Assembly: GCA_003243195.1 (NCBI GenBank)
Contig: QFQI01000004.1
Location: forward strand, 62,001-126,000
Reading direction: 5' to 3'
DNA: 64,000 nt
From: Sphingomonas taxi
GTDB taxonomy: Bacteria > Pseudomonadota > Alphaproteobacteria > Sphingomonadales > Sphingomonadaceae
Positions 51,045 to 59,494 of this stretch are shown piece after piece. The first letter of the stretch is position 1, and each line of letters opens with the position of its first letter. The notes beneath the pieces were generated by a model. It saw only the letters and a program-made list of their open reading frames with translations. It ran no database searches and was not told where the DNA came from. The position numbers and the translations under genes were made by a program.

Positions 51045-51891
51045 ACGCTTCGACCGCTTTGTCGCGATCGACTGGTCCGGCGCGAAAGGCGCGCGGCATC
51101 GCGGGATCGCGGTCGCGTCGTGCCGGCGCGGTCGCGGTGCGCCGGTCCTGCTGACCCCGCCCGGCAGCCTCGCGTGGTCGCGCATGGCGGTGCTCGACTG
51201 GCTGGTGGCACGCGGCGACCACGCGATGCTGGTCGGGTTCGACTTCAGCTTCTCCGCGCCCTTCGTGGCGCGCGGTGCGCATCTGCCGGGCGAAACGGAC
51301 TCGAGTAACGCCAAAGACTTGTGGGCCTATGTCGATGCGCGGTGCGAGGATGCCGACCTGGGCGCGGCCAGCTTCCTCGAGGCGCGACGCGGGCGGCACT
51401 TCTATCTGGGGGCGGCGGATGGGGCAAAGCGTGACTTCCTGCACTGGCGCGTGTGCGAGAGGGCGGATGGCGGCAATACCAAGCCCTCCACCGTCTATGA
51501 CGCGATCGGTGCGGCGCAGGTGGCGAAGGCGAGCTTCGCGGGGATGCGGCTGCTCCACCGGCTCGATGGGCAGGTGCCGGTGTGGCCGTTCGATCCTGTC
51601 CCTCCCTCCGGCGCGCTGGTGGTGGAGATCTACACCGCGCTGGCGGCGCGCGCGGTCGGCATGCCCAGGGGCCGCAGCAAGCTGCGCGATGCGGCGGCGC
51701 TGGATACCGCGCTCGGGGCACTGGACAGCGCGCCGCACGCGCCGCTGCGCCGTTACGACGATCATGCCACCGACGCGCTGATGACCGCCGCGTGGCTGCG
51801 CCGGGCGGCGGCGCGCGCCGACCTGTGGAACCCGCCCGGCATGACGCCGATGGTCGCAGCCACGGAGGGCTGGACGTTCGGCGTCGCGTGA
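51028..51891 (+). CDS. Predicted RNase H-fold nuclease-like protein
   Basis: 287 residues. The opening FVAIDWSGAKGARHRGIAVA looks like the first strand of an RNase H/actin-like fold with a catalytic Asp. A second conserved patch (GFDFSFSAPFVARGAHLPG) and a distal Asp pair (RYDDHATDALMTAAWL) complete a pattern similar to DUF429-type predicted nucleases. Substrate and role are unknown. It is the fourth gene in a chain of overlapping frames that starts with rarA. Confidence 0.75.
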   Translation: MAPAPERFDRFVAIDWSGAKGARHRGIAVASCRRGRGAPVLLTPPGSLAWSRMAVLDWLVARGDHAMLVGFDFSFSAPFVARGAHLPGETDSSNAKDLWAYVDARCEDADLGAASFLEARRGRHFYLGAADGAKRDFLHWRVCERADGGNTKPSTVYDAIGAAQVAKASFAGMRLLHRLDGQVPVWPFDPVPPSGALVVEIYTALAARAVGMPRGRSKLRDAAALDTALGALDSAPHAPLRRYDDHATDALMTAAWLRRAAARADLWNPPGMTPMVAATEGWTFGVA

Positions 51892-51911
51892 CGCATGAGG
51901 GCGCGCGGCGC

Positions 51912-51984
51912 GCCGGTTTAGCTCAGCTGGTAGAGCAGCGGTTTTGTAAACCGAAGGTCGCGGGTTCGATCCCTGCAACCGGCA
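51912..51984 (+). tRNA. tRNA-Thr (TGT)
   Basis: Acceptor GCCGGTT/AACCGGC is perfect; D-arm GCTC/GAGC; anticodon stem GCGGT/ACCGA has one G-A mismatch at its base; loop TTTGTAA carries anticodon TGT at 51945-51947; T-arm GCGGG-TTCGATC-CCTGC. The base after the discriminator reads CCG, so the 3' CCA is not fully encoded and must be completed by tRNA nucleotidyltransferase. Reads ACA codons. Confidence 0.95.
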
Positions 51985-52011
51985 CCGCCCGTCGATCGTT
52001 ACGTCGCGCGA

Positions 52012-52710
52012 ATGACACTGAAAGTCGCGAGTTATAACATGCGCAAGGCGATCGGCACCGATCGCCGCCGCAGTCCCGAGCGCGTGCTGCAGGTGCTGCG
52101 CGAGGTGGATGCCGACATCATCGCCCTGCAGGAGGCGGACCGCCGCTTCGGCCAGCGCGCGGCGGTGCTGACGCCGCATCTGCTGGAGGACCATGGCGAC
52201 TGGCAGCCGGTGTCTCTGGGGATGCGCGCGGCCAGCATGGGATGGCACGGCAACGCCATTCTGGTGCGCAAATCGGCGCGGATCGTGGATTGCGAGCAAC
52301 TCCACCTGCCCGCGCTGGAGCCGCGCGGCGCGGTGATGGTGGATGTCGCGATCGGCGGCGTTGTGGTGCGCATCGTGGGCATGCACCTGGATCTGTCGGG
52401 GTTGTGGCGGCGCCGGCAGGCGGCGGCGATCCTGTCGCATGTCGCGACGAGCAGCCAGCAGCATCCCACCGTGATGATGGGCGACCTGAACGAATGGTCG
52501 CGCGCGGCCGGCTGCCTGCGCGATTTCGGACATGATTTCCGCTTCGCCGATACCGGGCCGAGCTTCCATGCGCGCCGCCCGATCGCGCGGCTCGATCGGA
52601 TCATGGTGTCGCCGCACTGGCGCATCGCCGGTTGCGGCGTGCATCAATCGCCAGCGGCGCGCGTCGCATCCGACCATCTGCCGATCTGGGCCGAGCTGGA
52701 GCCGGCGTGA
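52012..52710 (+). CDS. Endonuclease/exonuclease/phosphatase family protein
   Basis: 232 residues of the EEP superfamily (DNase I/AP endonuclease/sphingomyelinase fold). Metal-binding and catalytic motifs in order: SYNMRKAIG, LQEADRRF (Glu), GMHLDLSG, GDLNEWS (Asp, Asn), LDRIMVS and the terminal SDHLPIWAEL (Asp, His). No signal peptide. Relatives hydrolyse nucleic acids or phosphodiesters in lipids; the substrate cannot be assigned. It follows tRNA-Thr by 27 bases. Confidence 0.88.
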   Translation: MTLKVASYNMRKAIGTDRRRSPERVLQVLREVDADIIALQEADRRFGQRAAVLTPHLLEDHGDWQPVSLGMRAASMGWHGNAILVRKSARIVDCEQLHLPALEPRGAVMVDVAIGGVVVRIVGMHLDLSGLWRRRQAAAILSHVATSSQQHPTVMMGDLNEWSRAAGCLRDFGHDFRFADTGPSFHARRPIARLDRIMVSPHWRIAGCGVHQSPAARVASDHLPIWAELEPA

Positions 52711-52826
52711 CGGCGCTTTCGGCGCGCCGCATGTGGCGTCGTCGAGATACCATCGACAGGTGGTGAACTTGCGGCGTACATACCCGTTGCGCCACTCAAC
52801 TGGTTATGCACGAAAAGGAGCGAACA

Positions 52827-53168
52827 ATGGCGAAGACGGCGGAGAAGCGCGGCAAGGACGAGACCAAGGCCGCGGAGAAGAAGGTGAAGGCGACCGGCAA
52901 GGCCGCCGGCGGCGCACGCGGTGGCATCACCGCGCCGGTGACCCCGTCGGATGATCTGGCGGAAATCGTCGGCAAGAACGACCTCCCGCGCAGCGAAGTC
53001 GTCAGCAAGGTGTGGGAATATATCAAGAAGCACGATCTGCAGGACGCGAAGGACCGCCGCCAGATCAACGCCGACGACAAGCTGGAGAAGATCTTCGGCA
53101 AGAAGTCCGCGAGCATGTTCGAGATGAACAAGTTCCTGAGCGCACACCTCACCGCGCCGAAATCCTGA
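52827..53168 (+). CDS. SWIB/MDM2 domain protein with lysine-rich tail
   Basis: 113 residues. The first 35 are rich in Lys, Ala, Glu and Thr (MAKTAEKRGKDETKAAEKK), like a histone H1-type tail; a SWIB domain follows (about 40-110): LAEIVGKNDLPRSEVVSKVWEYIKKHDLQD ... IFGKKSASMFEMNKFLSAHL. In eukaryotes SWIB occurs in chromatin remodellers; bacterial stand-alone versions are known in several lineages, with unclear function. ATG 52827 is preceded by AAAAGGAG. Possibly a nucleoid-associated protein. Confidence 0.9.
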   Translation: MAKTAEKRGKDETKAAEKKVKATGKAAGGARGGITAPVTPSDDLAEIVGKNDLPRSEVVSKVWEYIKKHDLQDAKDRRQINADDKLEKIFGKKSASMFEMNKFLSAHLTAPKS

Positions 53169-53471
53169 GGTTACGCCCACAGGTGAAACTGTCGTGAGCG
53201 AGCCGTCGCGGGAAGCGCCGTCCCACCGGACGGCGCCGCCTGCCCCGGCGATGCTCGTCACGCGGTCGCCCGCGCGAGGACCGCTGGTCTTGGCGGCGTC
53301 GCGTCGGCCGGCCGCTATGCCCATGGCAGCGGGGAAGCTGCGCCGCGCTGAGCGCCGCCGGGAGCGGAGTCGTGGCGTGGCGGACGAACGATCTGCGCGC
53401 CATTTTCCGGGAAAGGATCGTCGCGCCCGCATGACAATCAGGTCGCGCCAGCGCGGCCCCCACCGCGAACG
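53169..53471. other. Convergent intergenic stretch with a 9-bp hairpin
   Basis: No supported gene. GCGCCGTCC (53215-53223) and GGACGGCGC (53228-53236) form a perfect hairpin with loop CACC between the ends of the SWIB gene and mprF; it could terminate either or both. No T-run on the + strand; on the minus strand TTCCC follows. A frame opening at 53194 has poor start context and antisense-like composition. Confidence 0.45.
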
Positions 53472-56042
53472 CTACACCGATCCCGGCGCGCGGCCGATCA
53501 GCAGCGACAGGTCGCGCAGCGCGCGGAGCATCGCGATACCGCGCGGCCCGGCAATGTAGCGCGGCTCCCACTCGGGATCGAATTTCTCCTTGTAGCCGCG
53601 CAGGCCGCGGAACCCGTACAAGCGCTCGCCATGGTGGAAGATCAATGCCGCCGCGCGTGCCCATGCCGGCGCCAGCCGCCGCCCCGAAATCCCCGACAAG
53701 GGCGCGATGCCCAGCGAGAAGCGGCGGAAGCCGCGTTGCTGCGCCCATTGCAGGATCTGCACGAACAGGAAGTCCATCGTCCCGGGCGGCGCATCGTCGC
53801 GGTGCCGCATCAGGTCGACCGACGCCTCGGCATGGTTGGCGGTCAGCCACAGATTGGCGAAGGCGACGATGCGATCACCCTCCATCGCCAGCGCCACATC
53901 GAACCGCTCCATATAGCGGCGGTCGAAATGGCCGAGGCTGAAGCCCTTTTCCGCATGGCCCTTCGTCGCCATCCACTCCGCGGAGATGGCGGCGAGTTCG
54001 TCGATGACGACGGGCAGGGCCGCTGCGGGCACGATCCGGAAACGCAAGCCCCGCCGCGCCGCCACGCGCTCGGCCTTGCGCAGCGAACGCAACCGCGGCG
54101 TCTCCAGCGTGAAATCGGGCAGGTCGACGATCGCCTCCTCGCCATATTTCAGGATGTGCAGCCCCATGCCGATCGCGGGTTCCAGCACCGGCCCCGTGAC
54201 CTGATACAGGAGCAGCCGCCCCTGCGCGCGGTCGGCAAGGTCACGGATCCGCCACAGCAATGCCGGCCATTCGGCGGGATCGCCTACGGGGTCGCCCATC
54301 ACGATCCAGCTTGCGCCGCGCACCTGGTACATCAGCATCGCGGCGCCGTTCTCGGCGAACAGGAAGCGCTTGTCCCCGGTCAGCGCCAGCATCGCGTCGG
54401 TCCGGTCGGCCATCGCCAGCACGCGGTCCACCGCCGCCGGATCGGCCGCGACGTCGGGCACGCTGGGGGCCGGCCCCAGCCAGCGCCACGTCAGCGCCAC
54501 CACCAGCATCCCCGCCGCCGCCAGCGTCGCGCGCAGAAAGCGCGGGGCATCGCCGCGCCACGCGAAATGCCACCACAGGTCGTCGTCGTACGGGACGTGG
54601 CGATAGGCGAACAGCCCGGCCCAGATCACCGCGGCCAGCACCGCCGCCACCGCCGCGCCCCATCCCGCCGACAGGCGCATCTGCGTCAGCGCGGTGCGCC
54701 GGTAAAAGGCGCCGCGCGTCCATTGCAGCAGCGCGGCGAGCGTCAGGCAGACGATCGCCTCCTCATAGTCGATGCCCTTCGCCAGCGAAAAGGCGGCGCC
54801 CGCGAGCAGCAGCGCGCGGGTGGCGACGAAGGCGCCGTCCAGCCGCCGGTACAGGCCGGGCGCCAGCAGCAGCAGCCCGGTGCCGACCAGACTGGCGGCG
54901 ATGTGGCTCGCCTCGATGAACGGCAGCGGCACCACCGATGCCAGCGCCCCCATCCGCGCGCGCAGCGACGGCAGCGATCCCGACAGGAGCAGCATCGCGC
55001 CCCCGACGAACGTCGCCGCCGCCAGTGCGACCGGCGCGATCCCGGTCGCGACCGCACGCCCGTCGCGCAGCAGCCGCGCCGGCAGCGGATGCGCCAGCAG
55101 ATAGCGGCGACGCGCACCCTCGCGCCACGCCAGGATCGCCACCGCCACCGCCAGCGGAAGAAGGTAGTAGATCAACCGATAGGCGATCAGCGCCGCGAAG
55201 GCGGTGGAACGATCGCCGGGCAATACCGCCAGCACGACCGCCTCGAACACGCCGATCCCACCCGGCACATGCGCCAGCACCGCCGCGACGATGCCGAGCG
55301 CATAAGCGAGCACGAACGCCGGCAGCAGCGCCGGCGCCGCATGCGGGATCAGCACGAACAGCGCCGCGGCGGCCGCGCTGGTGTCCAGCGCCGCGATCGC
55401 GATCTGCGCCAGCGCCTGCCCGGCGCCCGGCAAGGGCGCGCTGAAGCGCCACACGCGCAGCGGCCCGCGTGCGCGGCCGCACGCCACCACCAGTGCGGCG
55501 GCGGCGAGCAGGACCGTCACGCCGATCGCATGCGATACCCCGGCAGGGATCGTCATTCCCGCCAGCGCGATCGGCCCCGGCCGCGCGAGCAGCGCGGCGC
55601 CCGCGACGGTGACGACGCCCGTCCAGAAGGTCGCGCTGGCGATGCCGATCACCCGCGCTACGTCCGGCCCGTCCAGTCCGGCGGCGGTGTAGATGCGATA
55701 GCGCGCCGACCCGCCGGTCAGCAACGACAGGCCGAGATTGTGGCTGAGCGTATAGCTGGTGAAAGAGGCCAGCGCGGCGGTCCGCCACGGCAGCGGCCGA
55801 CCGATGATGCGCAACGCCAGCACGTCATACCAGGTGAGCGTCAGGTAGCTGAGCGCGGTGAACCCCAGCGCCGCCACCACCTGCCCCGTCGACAGCGCGT
55901 GGAGCGCCGTACGCACATCGGCGAAGCGCAGTTCGCGCGTCAGTTGCTCCATCGCCGCAAAGCCGAGCGCGACGAGCACCACCGCCGTCAGCAGGGTCAG
56001 CGTCTTGCGATGACGCCGCAACCGCCGGAGCCGGTCACGCAT
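53472..56042 (-). CDS. mprF: Lysylphosphatidylglycerol synthase/flippase MprF
   Basis: 856-residue bifunctional protein. An N-terminal flippase domain of about 14 transmembrane helices (residues 15-510) includes LSHNLGLSLLTGGSARYRIY and HVPGGIGVFEAVVLA. The cytoplasmic C-terminal synthase (DUF2156, GNAT-like, about 535-850) includes LTGDKRFLFAENGAAMLMYQ, SWIVMGDPVG, WMATKGHAEKGFSLGHF and YGFRGLRGYKEKFDPEWEPRY. It transfers an aminoacyl group, usually lysine, from tRNA to phosphatidylglycerol and flips the product, giving resistance to cationic peptides and acid. Its start overlaps DUF2147 by 8 bases. Last gene of a four-gene operon. Confidence 0.95.
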   Translation of the reverse strand: MRDRLRRLRRHRKTLTLLTAVVLVALGFAAMEQLTRELRFADVRTALHALSTGQVVAALGFTALSYLTLTWYDVLALRIIGRPLPWRTAALASFTSYTLSHNLGLSLLTGGSARYRIYTAAGLDGPDVARVIGIASATFWTGVVTVAGAALLARPGPIALAGMTIPAGVSHAIGVTVLLAAAALVVACGRARGPLRVWRFSAPLPGAGQALAQIAIAALDTSAAAAALFVLIPHAAPALLPAFVLAYALGIVAAVLAHVPGGIGVFEAVVLAVLPGDRSTAFAALIAYRLIYYLLPLAVAVAILAWREGARRRYLLAHPLPARLLRDGRAVATGIAPVALAAATFVGGAMLLLSGSLPSLRARMGALASVVPLPFIEASHIAASLVGTGLLLLAPGLYRRLDGAFVATRALLLAGAAFSLAKGIDYEEAIVCLTLAALLQWTRGAFYRRTALTQMRLSAGWGAAVAAVLAAVIWAGLFAYRHVPYDDDLWWHFAWRGDAPRFLRATLAAAGMLVVALTWRWLGPAPSVPDVAADPAAVDRVLAMADRTDAMLALTGDKRFLFAENGAAMLMYQVRGASWIVMGDPVGDPAEWPALLWRIRDLADRAQGRLLLYQVTGPVLEPAIGMGLHILKYGEEAIVDLPDFTLETPRLRSLRKAERVAARRGLRFRIVPAAALPVVIDELAAISAEWMATKGHAEKGFSLGHFDRRYMERFDVALAMEGDRIVAFANLWLTANHAEASVDLMRHRDDAPPGTMDFLFVQILQWAQQRGFRRFSLGIAPLSGISGRRLAPAWARAAALIFHHGERLYGFRGLRGYKEKFDPEWEPRYIAGPRGIAMLRALRDLSLLIGRAPGSV

Positions 56043-56466
56043 GCGGCAGGTCCGTGATCCGGTGCCACATCTGCGAGCGGCAGATCAGGCCGTGCAGGAT
56101 GCAGCCTTTCAGCTTCATGTCGTCGGCCCCGACCTGCTCGATCTCCGAATAGAAGCGCTTGCCCATGTCGGGGATGAAGACGGTGCCCGACCAGTTGCCG
56201 GGCCGTCCCGGGCGGTAATCCTCCAGCAGCGCGGTGCCGACCAGCCTGGTGACGCCGCCGTCGCGTGCGTCCTCCTGCGCCTGTGCACTGGCCCAGACGA
56301 CCCAGCCGCACAGTTTCTCGCCGCATGCGCCGGTCCGCACCACGACGGTGCGATGCGGGTTCAGCCACATGCCCGTGATGGACGCGGTGGCCGGCTGGGC
56401 ACTGGCCGGCGCGCTGCCGGCGAGCATCAGCGCGACCGCGGCGGCGGCATGTCGAATGAACGTCAT
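56035..56466 (-). CDS. Exported DUF2147 protein
   Basis: 143 residues. Signal peptide MTFIRHAAAAVALMLAGSAPASA, then the DUF2147 pattern: ITGMWLNPHRTVVVRTGACGEKLCGWVVWAS, DYRPGRPGNWSGTVFIPDMGKRFYSEI, and KLKGCILHGLICRSQMWHRI. The fold is a small lipocalin-like beta barrel with conserved cysteines; function unknown. ATG 56466 has AAAGGAGAG upstream; a frame reaching 56496 lacks a site. It is encoded between the AcvB-like hydrolase and mprF and overlaps mprF, suggesting a shared task in lipid or envelope modification. Confidence 0.88.
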   Translation of the reverse strand: MTFIRHAAAAVALMLAGSAPASAQPATASITGMWLNPHRTVVVRTGACGEKLCGWVVWASAQAQEDARDGGVTRLVGTALLEDYRPGRPGNWSGTVFIPDMGKRFYSEIEQVGADDMKLKGCILHGLICRSQMWHRITDLPHA

Positions 56467-56568
56467 CGTGGGGTCTCTCCTTTGGCCGCCGACCATGACG
56501 GCCGGGGCATTGCCGGCATGTCGACGCCGGCTGAACGATCGGTAATGAAGGTGGTCCGGAACGGTGGT

Positions 56569-57312
56569 TCAGCGGCCGCGCACGATCGCCTGCCACAACA
56601 CCGCGGACAGCCGGTCGGCGTCGTGGTGCAGATAATGGTCGCCCGGCAGCGTCACGACGCGGACGTTGCGGCCATGCAGCAGCGGGCACAGGCTGTTGTC
56701 CTCCTGTACCCCGTGGATGCACAGCAGCGGCACCCAGTCGATGCGGCGCGCGCTGGGCAAGGCGGGCGCGTCGGGCGCACCGTCGAGCAATCCGCCAGGC
56801 GACGCCTTGAACAGCAACGTGTCGCCCGGCACCGACAGCAGCACCTGCGCGACATACGGGCGCAACGGCAGCGGCAGGCCCGACACGCCATATTGCAGCA
56901 TGTCCGCCCCGAACGACTGGCCGATCAGCACGACCCGCCGCGCCCCCGGCAGGCGCAATGCGCGCGCGACGGTGTCCGCAACCAGCGCCCGCGTCTGCGC
57001 CGGGGTGCGACGCGTGCCGAATGCCGTCAGGGAATTGACCCCCAGCACCGGCAAGCCGCGCGCCGCCAGATCGCCCATCACGCGCGGCGCCATGCCGGCG
57101 TTGAAGCCGGTGTCGCCCGACAGGAACACCGCCACCGTCCCGCGCCGCGCGAGCGGTCGTACCGCGGCGGCGGGCTCCACCCGGTAGACCGGGCCGCCGA
57201 ACCAGCCGAGAAACCCCAGATAGCCGAGCGCGCACAGCACAAGGCCCATGAGCGTTCCGGCGGCGATGGCGAAGCGATTGCGGCCGGACGGCCGGTCATG
57301 GGGAACGGACAT
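56569..57312 (-). CDS. AcvB/VirJ-type serine hydrolase, membrane-anchored
   Basis: 247 residues. An N-terminal signal anchor (about 14-38) places an alpha/beta-hydrolase domain in the periplasm. VirJ/AcvB hallmarks: VFLSGDTGFNAG (SGDTG at 65-69), the nucleophile S133 in LIGQSFGADML, and the His-containing LPGDHYLHHDAD near residue 228. In Agrobacterium AcvB hydrolyses lysyl-phosphatidylglycerol in the periplasm and is encoded with lpiA (an MprF). Here it is a single VirJ domain without the extra N-terminal half of AcvB. It lies 102 bases before DUF2147 and 3 bases after the small membrane protein gene. Confidence 0.87.
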   Translation of the reverse strand: MSVPHDRPSGRNRFAIAAGTLMGLVLCALGYLGFLGWFGGPVYRVEPAAAVRPLARRGTVAVFLSGDTGFNAGMAPRVMGDLAARGLPVLGVNSLTAFGTRRTPAQTRALVADTVARALRLPGARRVVLIGQSFGADMLQYGVSGLPLPLRPYVAQVLLSVPGDTLLFKASPGGLLDGAPDAPALPSARRIDWVPLLCIHGVQEDNSLCPLLHGRNVRVVTLPGDHYLHHDADRLSAVLWQAIVRGR

Positions 57313-57315
57313 GGC

Positions 57316-57681
57316 TCAGGCACTCAGCGCATAGGTGATGACGAAGCAGGCGGCGGTCAGCAGCAGCATGGCCAGGATGAAGGTCGCGTCGGCGACCTGC
57401 TCCAGCCGATGCAGGTGGCGGCGCTCGCCCGGCGCGCGCAGCGACAGATAGGACGCGAGCGTCGCGACCAGGAACAGCAGCGAATCGATCGCCAGCAGAT
57501 CGTCGGCGAAGCTGGCGCGCCGCCCCACAGCGATGCCGACCCGCAGCAGACCGATCCCGGTCAGGCACACCCCGACCATGGCGGCGGCGATCGGGCAGAT
57601 CAGGCGGCATGTGCGCTCGTCGAGCCGGGATGGACGCGACTGCGCGCCATCGTTCGGCGGGGAGGAGGGCGGCGCGCTCAT
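57316..57681 (-). CDS. Small membrane protein, first gene of the mprF operon
   Basis: 121 residues; family not recognised. A polar N-terminus of about 30 residues (Pro, Ser, Asp-rich) is followed by three hydrophobic helices (ICPIAAAMVGVCLTGIGLLRV; DLLAIDSLLFLVATLASYLSL; ATFILAMLLLTAACFVITYAL). Helix two is followed by a basic loop (RAPGERRHLHRLEQVAD). ATG 57681 with AAGGTGG upstream is preferred to longer frames. With only 3 bases before the AcvB-like gene, it is co-translated with it. A role as a partner of the lipid-modifying module is inference. Confidence 0.7.
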   Translation of the reverse strand: MSAPPSSPPNDGAQSRPSRLDERTCRLICPIAAAMVGVCLTGIGLLRVGIAVGRRASFADDLLAIDSLLFLVATLASYLSLRAPGERRHLHRLEQVADATFILAMLLLTAACFVITYALSA

Positions 57682-57797
57682 CCGCCACCTTCTGCACGCC
57701 CGCGCGTCGCCGGCGGCTGTCCCAGACATGACCGATCGGTCATCTTGGCGGCGGCCAGGCGATCGTCGCCGCGCCGCCGCCTTGCCGAGCCCGCGCG

Positions 57798-59408
57798 TCA
57801 GCCGCGATATTCGCCCATCGTCACCTTCAACACCTGCGGGCGATCGACCAGGTTGATGCCGTAATCGGTCTGGTCGCCGTTCCACACCCGCGACATCACC
57901 CAGCGGCCGTGCTCGAAGCGGCCCTCCTCCACGCGCACCACCATCGCGGCCGGCCGCTTCCCGGCAGGCTCGATATGGACGCGCACATGGTCGCCGATGA
58001 TCAGGAATTCGTCATCGGAGAGTTGCGCCACCGCGAGCCCGCCGATCGGTTCGGCCGACCATGGCGCGGGATCGGACTTCAGCCATGTCCATTCCCTGAA
58101 CCCGAACTGCAACTCGCCCCACGACGCCCTGATGGTCCACTTGCCCATGCGCGTCGACTGCGCTGCGCCATCGTCCGGCTTCGCCACGCCCCAGGTCGGG
58201 CGCTCCCACGCGATCCGCGCCCAGTCGCGCATGATCGAGCCGAACATGCGATACGGCAATGCGAGCGGCGCCAGCGTCCGCTCCTCCAGGTCGCGCGCAC
58301 CCAGCGGATAGTTGAAGAAGCCGCTGTCGTCGGTGCCGAACGGCGCATAGCCGATCGCGCCGCGGCCCAGCACGGGATAGACATAGCGGTGGAATTCACG
58401 CGCATTGCCGATTTCCGGCACCATCAGCGCGTTATCCGGGCGCGCATAGCGGTCGAGATATTGCACCACGTTGGCGCTGGCGCGGTCGTAGATGTCGGGT
58501 GCGGCAAAGTCGATGTGCGGCGCGGCGACCTTCCATATGTCCAGCACGTCCTGCTGCGGGCCGCCGCTCGCCACGCCTTCCGGATCGGGCACGTTCGACG
58601 GCCCGGCCAGGCTGGCGTTGACGTACATCGGCAGCGGCTTGACCGCCTTCCCCGCCGCCGCGACCGCATCGACGTACGAAGCGACCTGCCATGTGTTGAA
58701 GGCGCGGTCCGCCTGCGCGCCGAACACCTGCGCCCAGGTGCCGTGCCTGCCGATCTGCCGCGCCAGCGCCCCGGGGATCGGCCCGGCGAACAGGGCGTTC
58801 GCCGCCGCCGAATAATCGCGCGGGTTGCGATAGCTGCCTGTCTCGTTCTCCGTCTGCACCATGATGACGGTGTTCTGCCGGTCATGGTCGCGCAGATATT
58901 CCATGACCTTTGCGAAGGCGCGCGCGTCCGCCTGCCGCGTCGTAAGGGCATGCGCGCTAAGCACCCCATGGTCGCTGCCGTCGCGCTTCTTCATGCGGGG
59001 AAAGCGGCGGTTGTCGAGCTTCACCCAGTCCGGCGTATAGGCGGGCGAGGTGTTCTTCCACGTGCCGAACCACAACAGCACCACCCGTTTGTCATGCGCG
59101 CGCGCCTGGTCCAGCAACGCCTGAAGAAAGGTGAAATCGTAATGCCCCTCCACCGGCTCGACCTGCTGCCAGGCGATCGGCACTTCCACGCTGTTCGCGC
59201 CGATGCGATCAAGCACCCGCCAGGCGCTCTTCAACGCGTCCGGATAGTTGGAGGAATTGTTCACCTGACCGCCCAGGATCGTGAACGGCGCGCCATCGAC
59301 GATCAGCGCGTGGCGGCCGGCGCGAGTTTCCAGTCGCGGCATCGGCGTGTGCTGCGCCGCCGCGGGCGCCGCCAGCAGCACGGCCAGTGTGACGATGCGA
59401 CCGGTCAT
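57798..59408 (-). CDS. Exported GH35-like beta-galactosidase (DUF5597 type)
   Basis: 536 residues. A signal peptide (MTGRIVTLAVLLAAPAAAQ) is followed by a TIM barrel opening ILGGQVNNSSNYP and SVEVPIAWQQVEP. The acid/base is probably E189 in MVQTENETGSY, and the nucleophile E332 in LMVPEIGN; a C-terminal beta domain of the DUF5597 kind ends the protein. It would release terminal galactose from oligosaccharides. ATG 59408 has AGGGAGAG upstream; a longer frame to 59558 has no signal peptide at its start. It diverges from the GH31 gene across a LacI-type operator. Confidence 0.88.
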   Translation of the reverse strand: MTGRIVTLAVLLAAPAAAQHTPMPRLETRAGRHALIVDGAPFTILGGQVNNSSNYPDALKSAWRVLDRIGANSVEVPIAWQQVEPVEGHYDFTFLQALLDQARAHDKRVVLLWFGTWKNTSPAYTPDWVKLDNRRFPRMKKRDGSDHGVLSAHALTTRQADARAFAKVMEYLRDHDRQNTVIMVQTENETGSYRNPRDYSAAANALFAGPIPGALARQIGRHGTWAQVFGAQADRAFNTWQVASYVDAVAAAGKAVKPLPMYVNASLAGPSNVPDPEGVASGGPQQDVLDIWKVAAPHIDFAAPDIYDRASANVVQYLDRYARPDNALMVPEIGNAREFHRYVYPVLGRGAIGYAPFGTDDSGFFNYPLGARDLEERTLAPLALPYRMFGSIMRDWARIAWERPTWGVAKPDDGAAQSTRMGKWTIRASWGELQFGFREWTWLKSDPAPWSAEPIGGLAVAQLSDDEFLIIGDHVRVHIEPAGKRPAAMVVRVEEGRFEHGRWVMSRVWNGDQTDYGINLVDRPQVLKVTMGEYRG

Positions 59409-59452
59409 GCTTCTCTCCCTTGTTTCGAGGGACGTTGCGCCCTTAGAACAGA

Positions 59453-59468
59453 ATGGTAGCGCTAGCTT
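59453..59468. promoter_or_regulatory. LacI-type operator between the GH35-like and GH31 genes
   Basis: ATGGTAGCGCTAGCTT is an imperfect palindrome centred on GCGC (59460/59461) that closely resembles the TGGTAGCGCTACCA-type operators of LacI-family sugar regulators in Gram-negative bacteria. It lies 45 bases from one start codon and 27 from the other, where it could control both directions. The regulator gene is not in the window. Confidence 0.55.
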
Positions 59469-59494
59469 TGCATGGCGCAACGGGGGAGAGCGAT

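Noticed and set aside
53194..53559. A 121-codon open frame on the + strand between the SWIB gene and mprF
   Set aside because: No good ribosome binding site, Arg/Pro/Ser-rich composition and an end that runs antisense into mprF.
53631..56057. An 808-codon open frame on the + strand
   Set aside because: Antisense to mprF; Arg/Gln/His-rich with no domain, while mprF is recognisable along its whole length.
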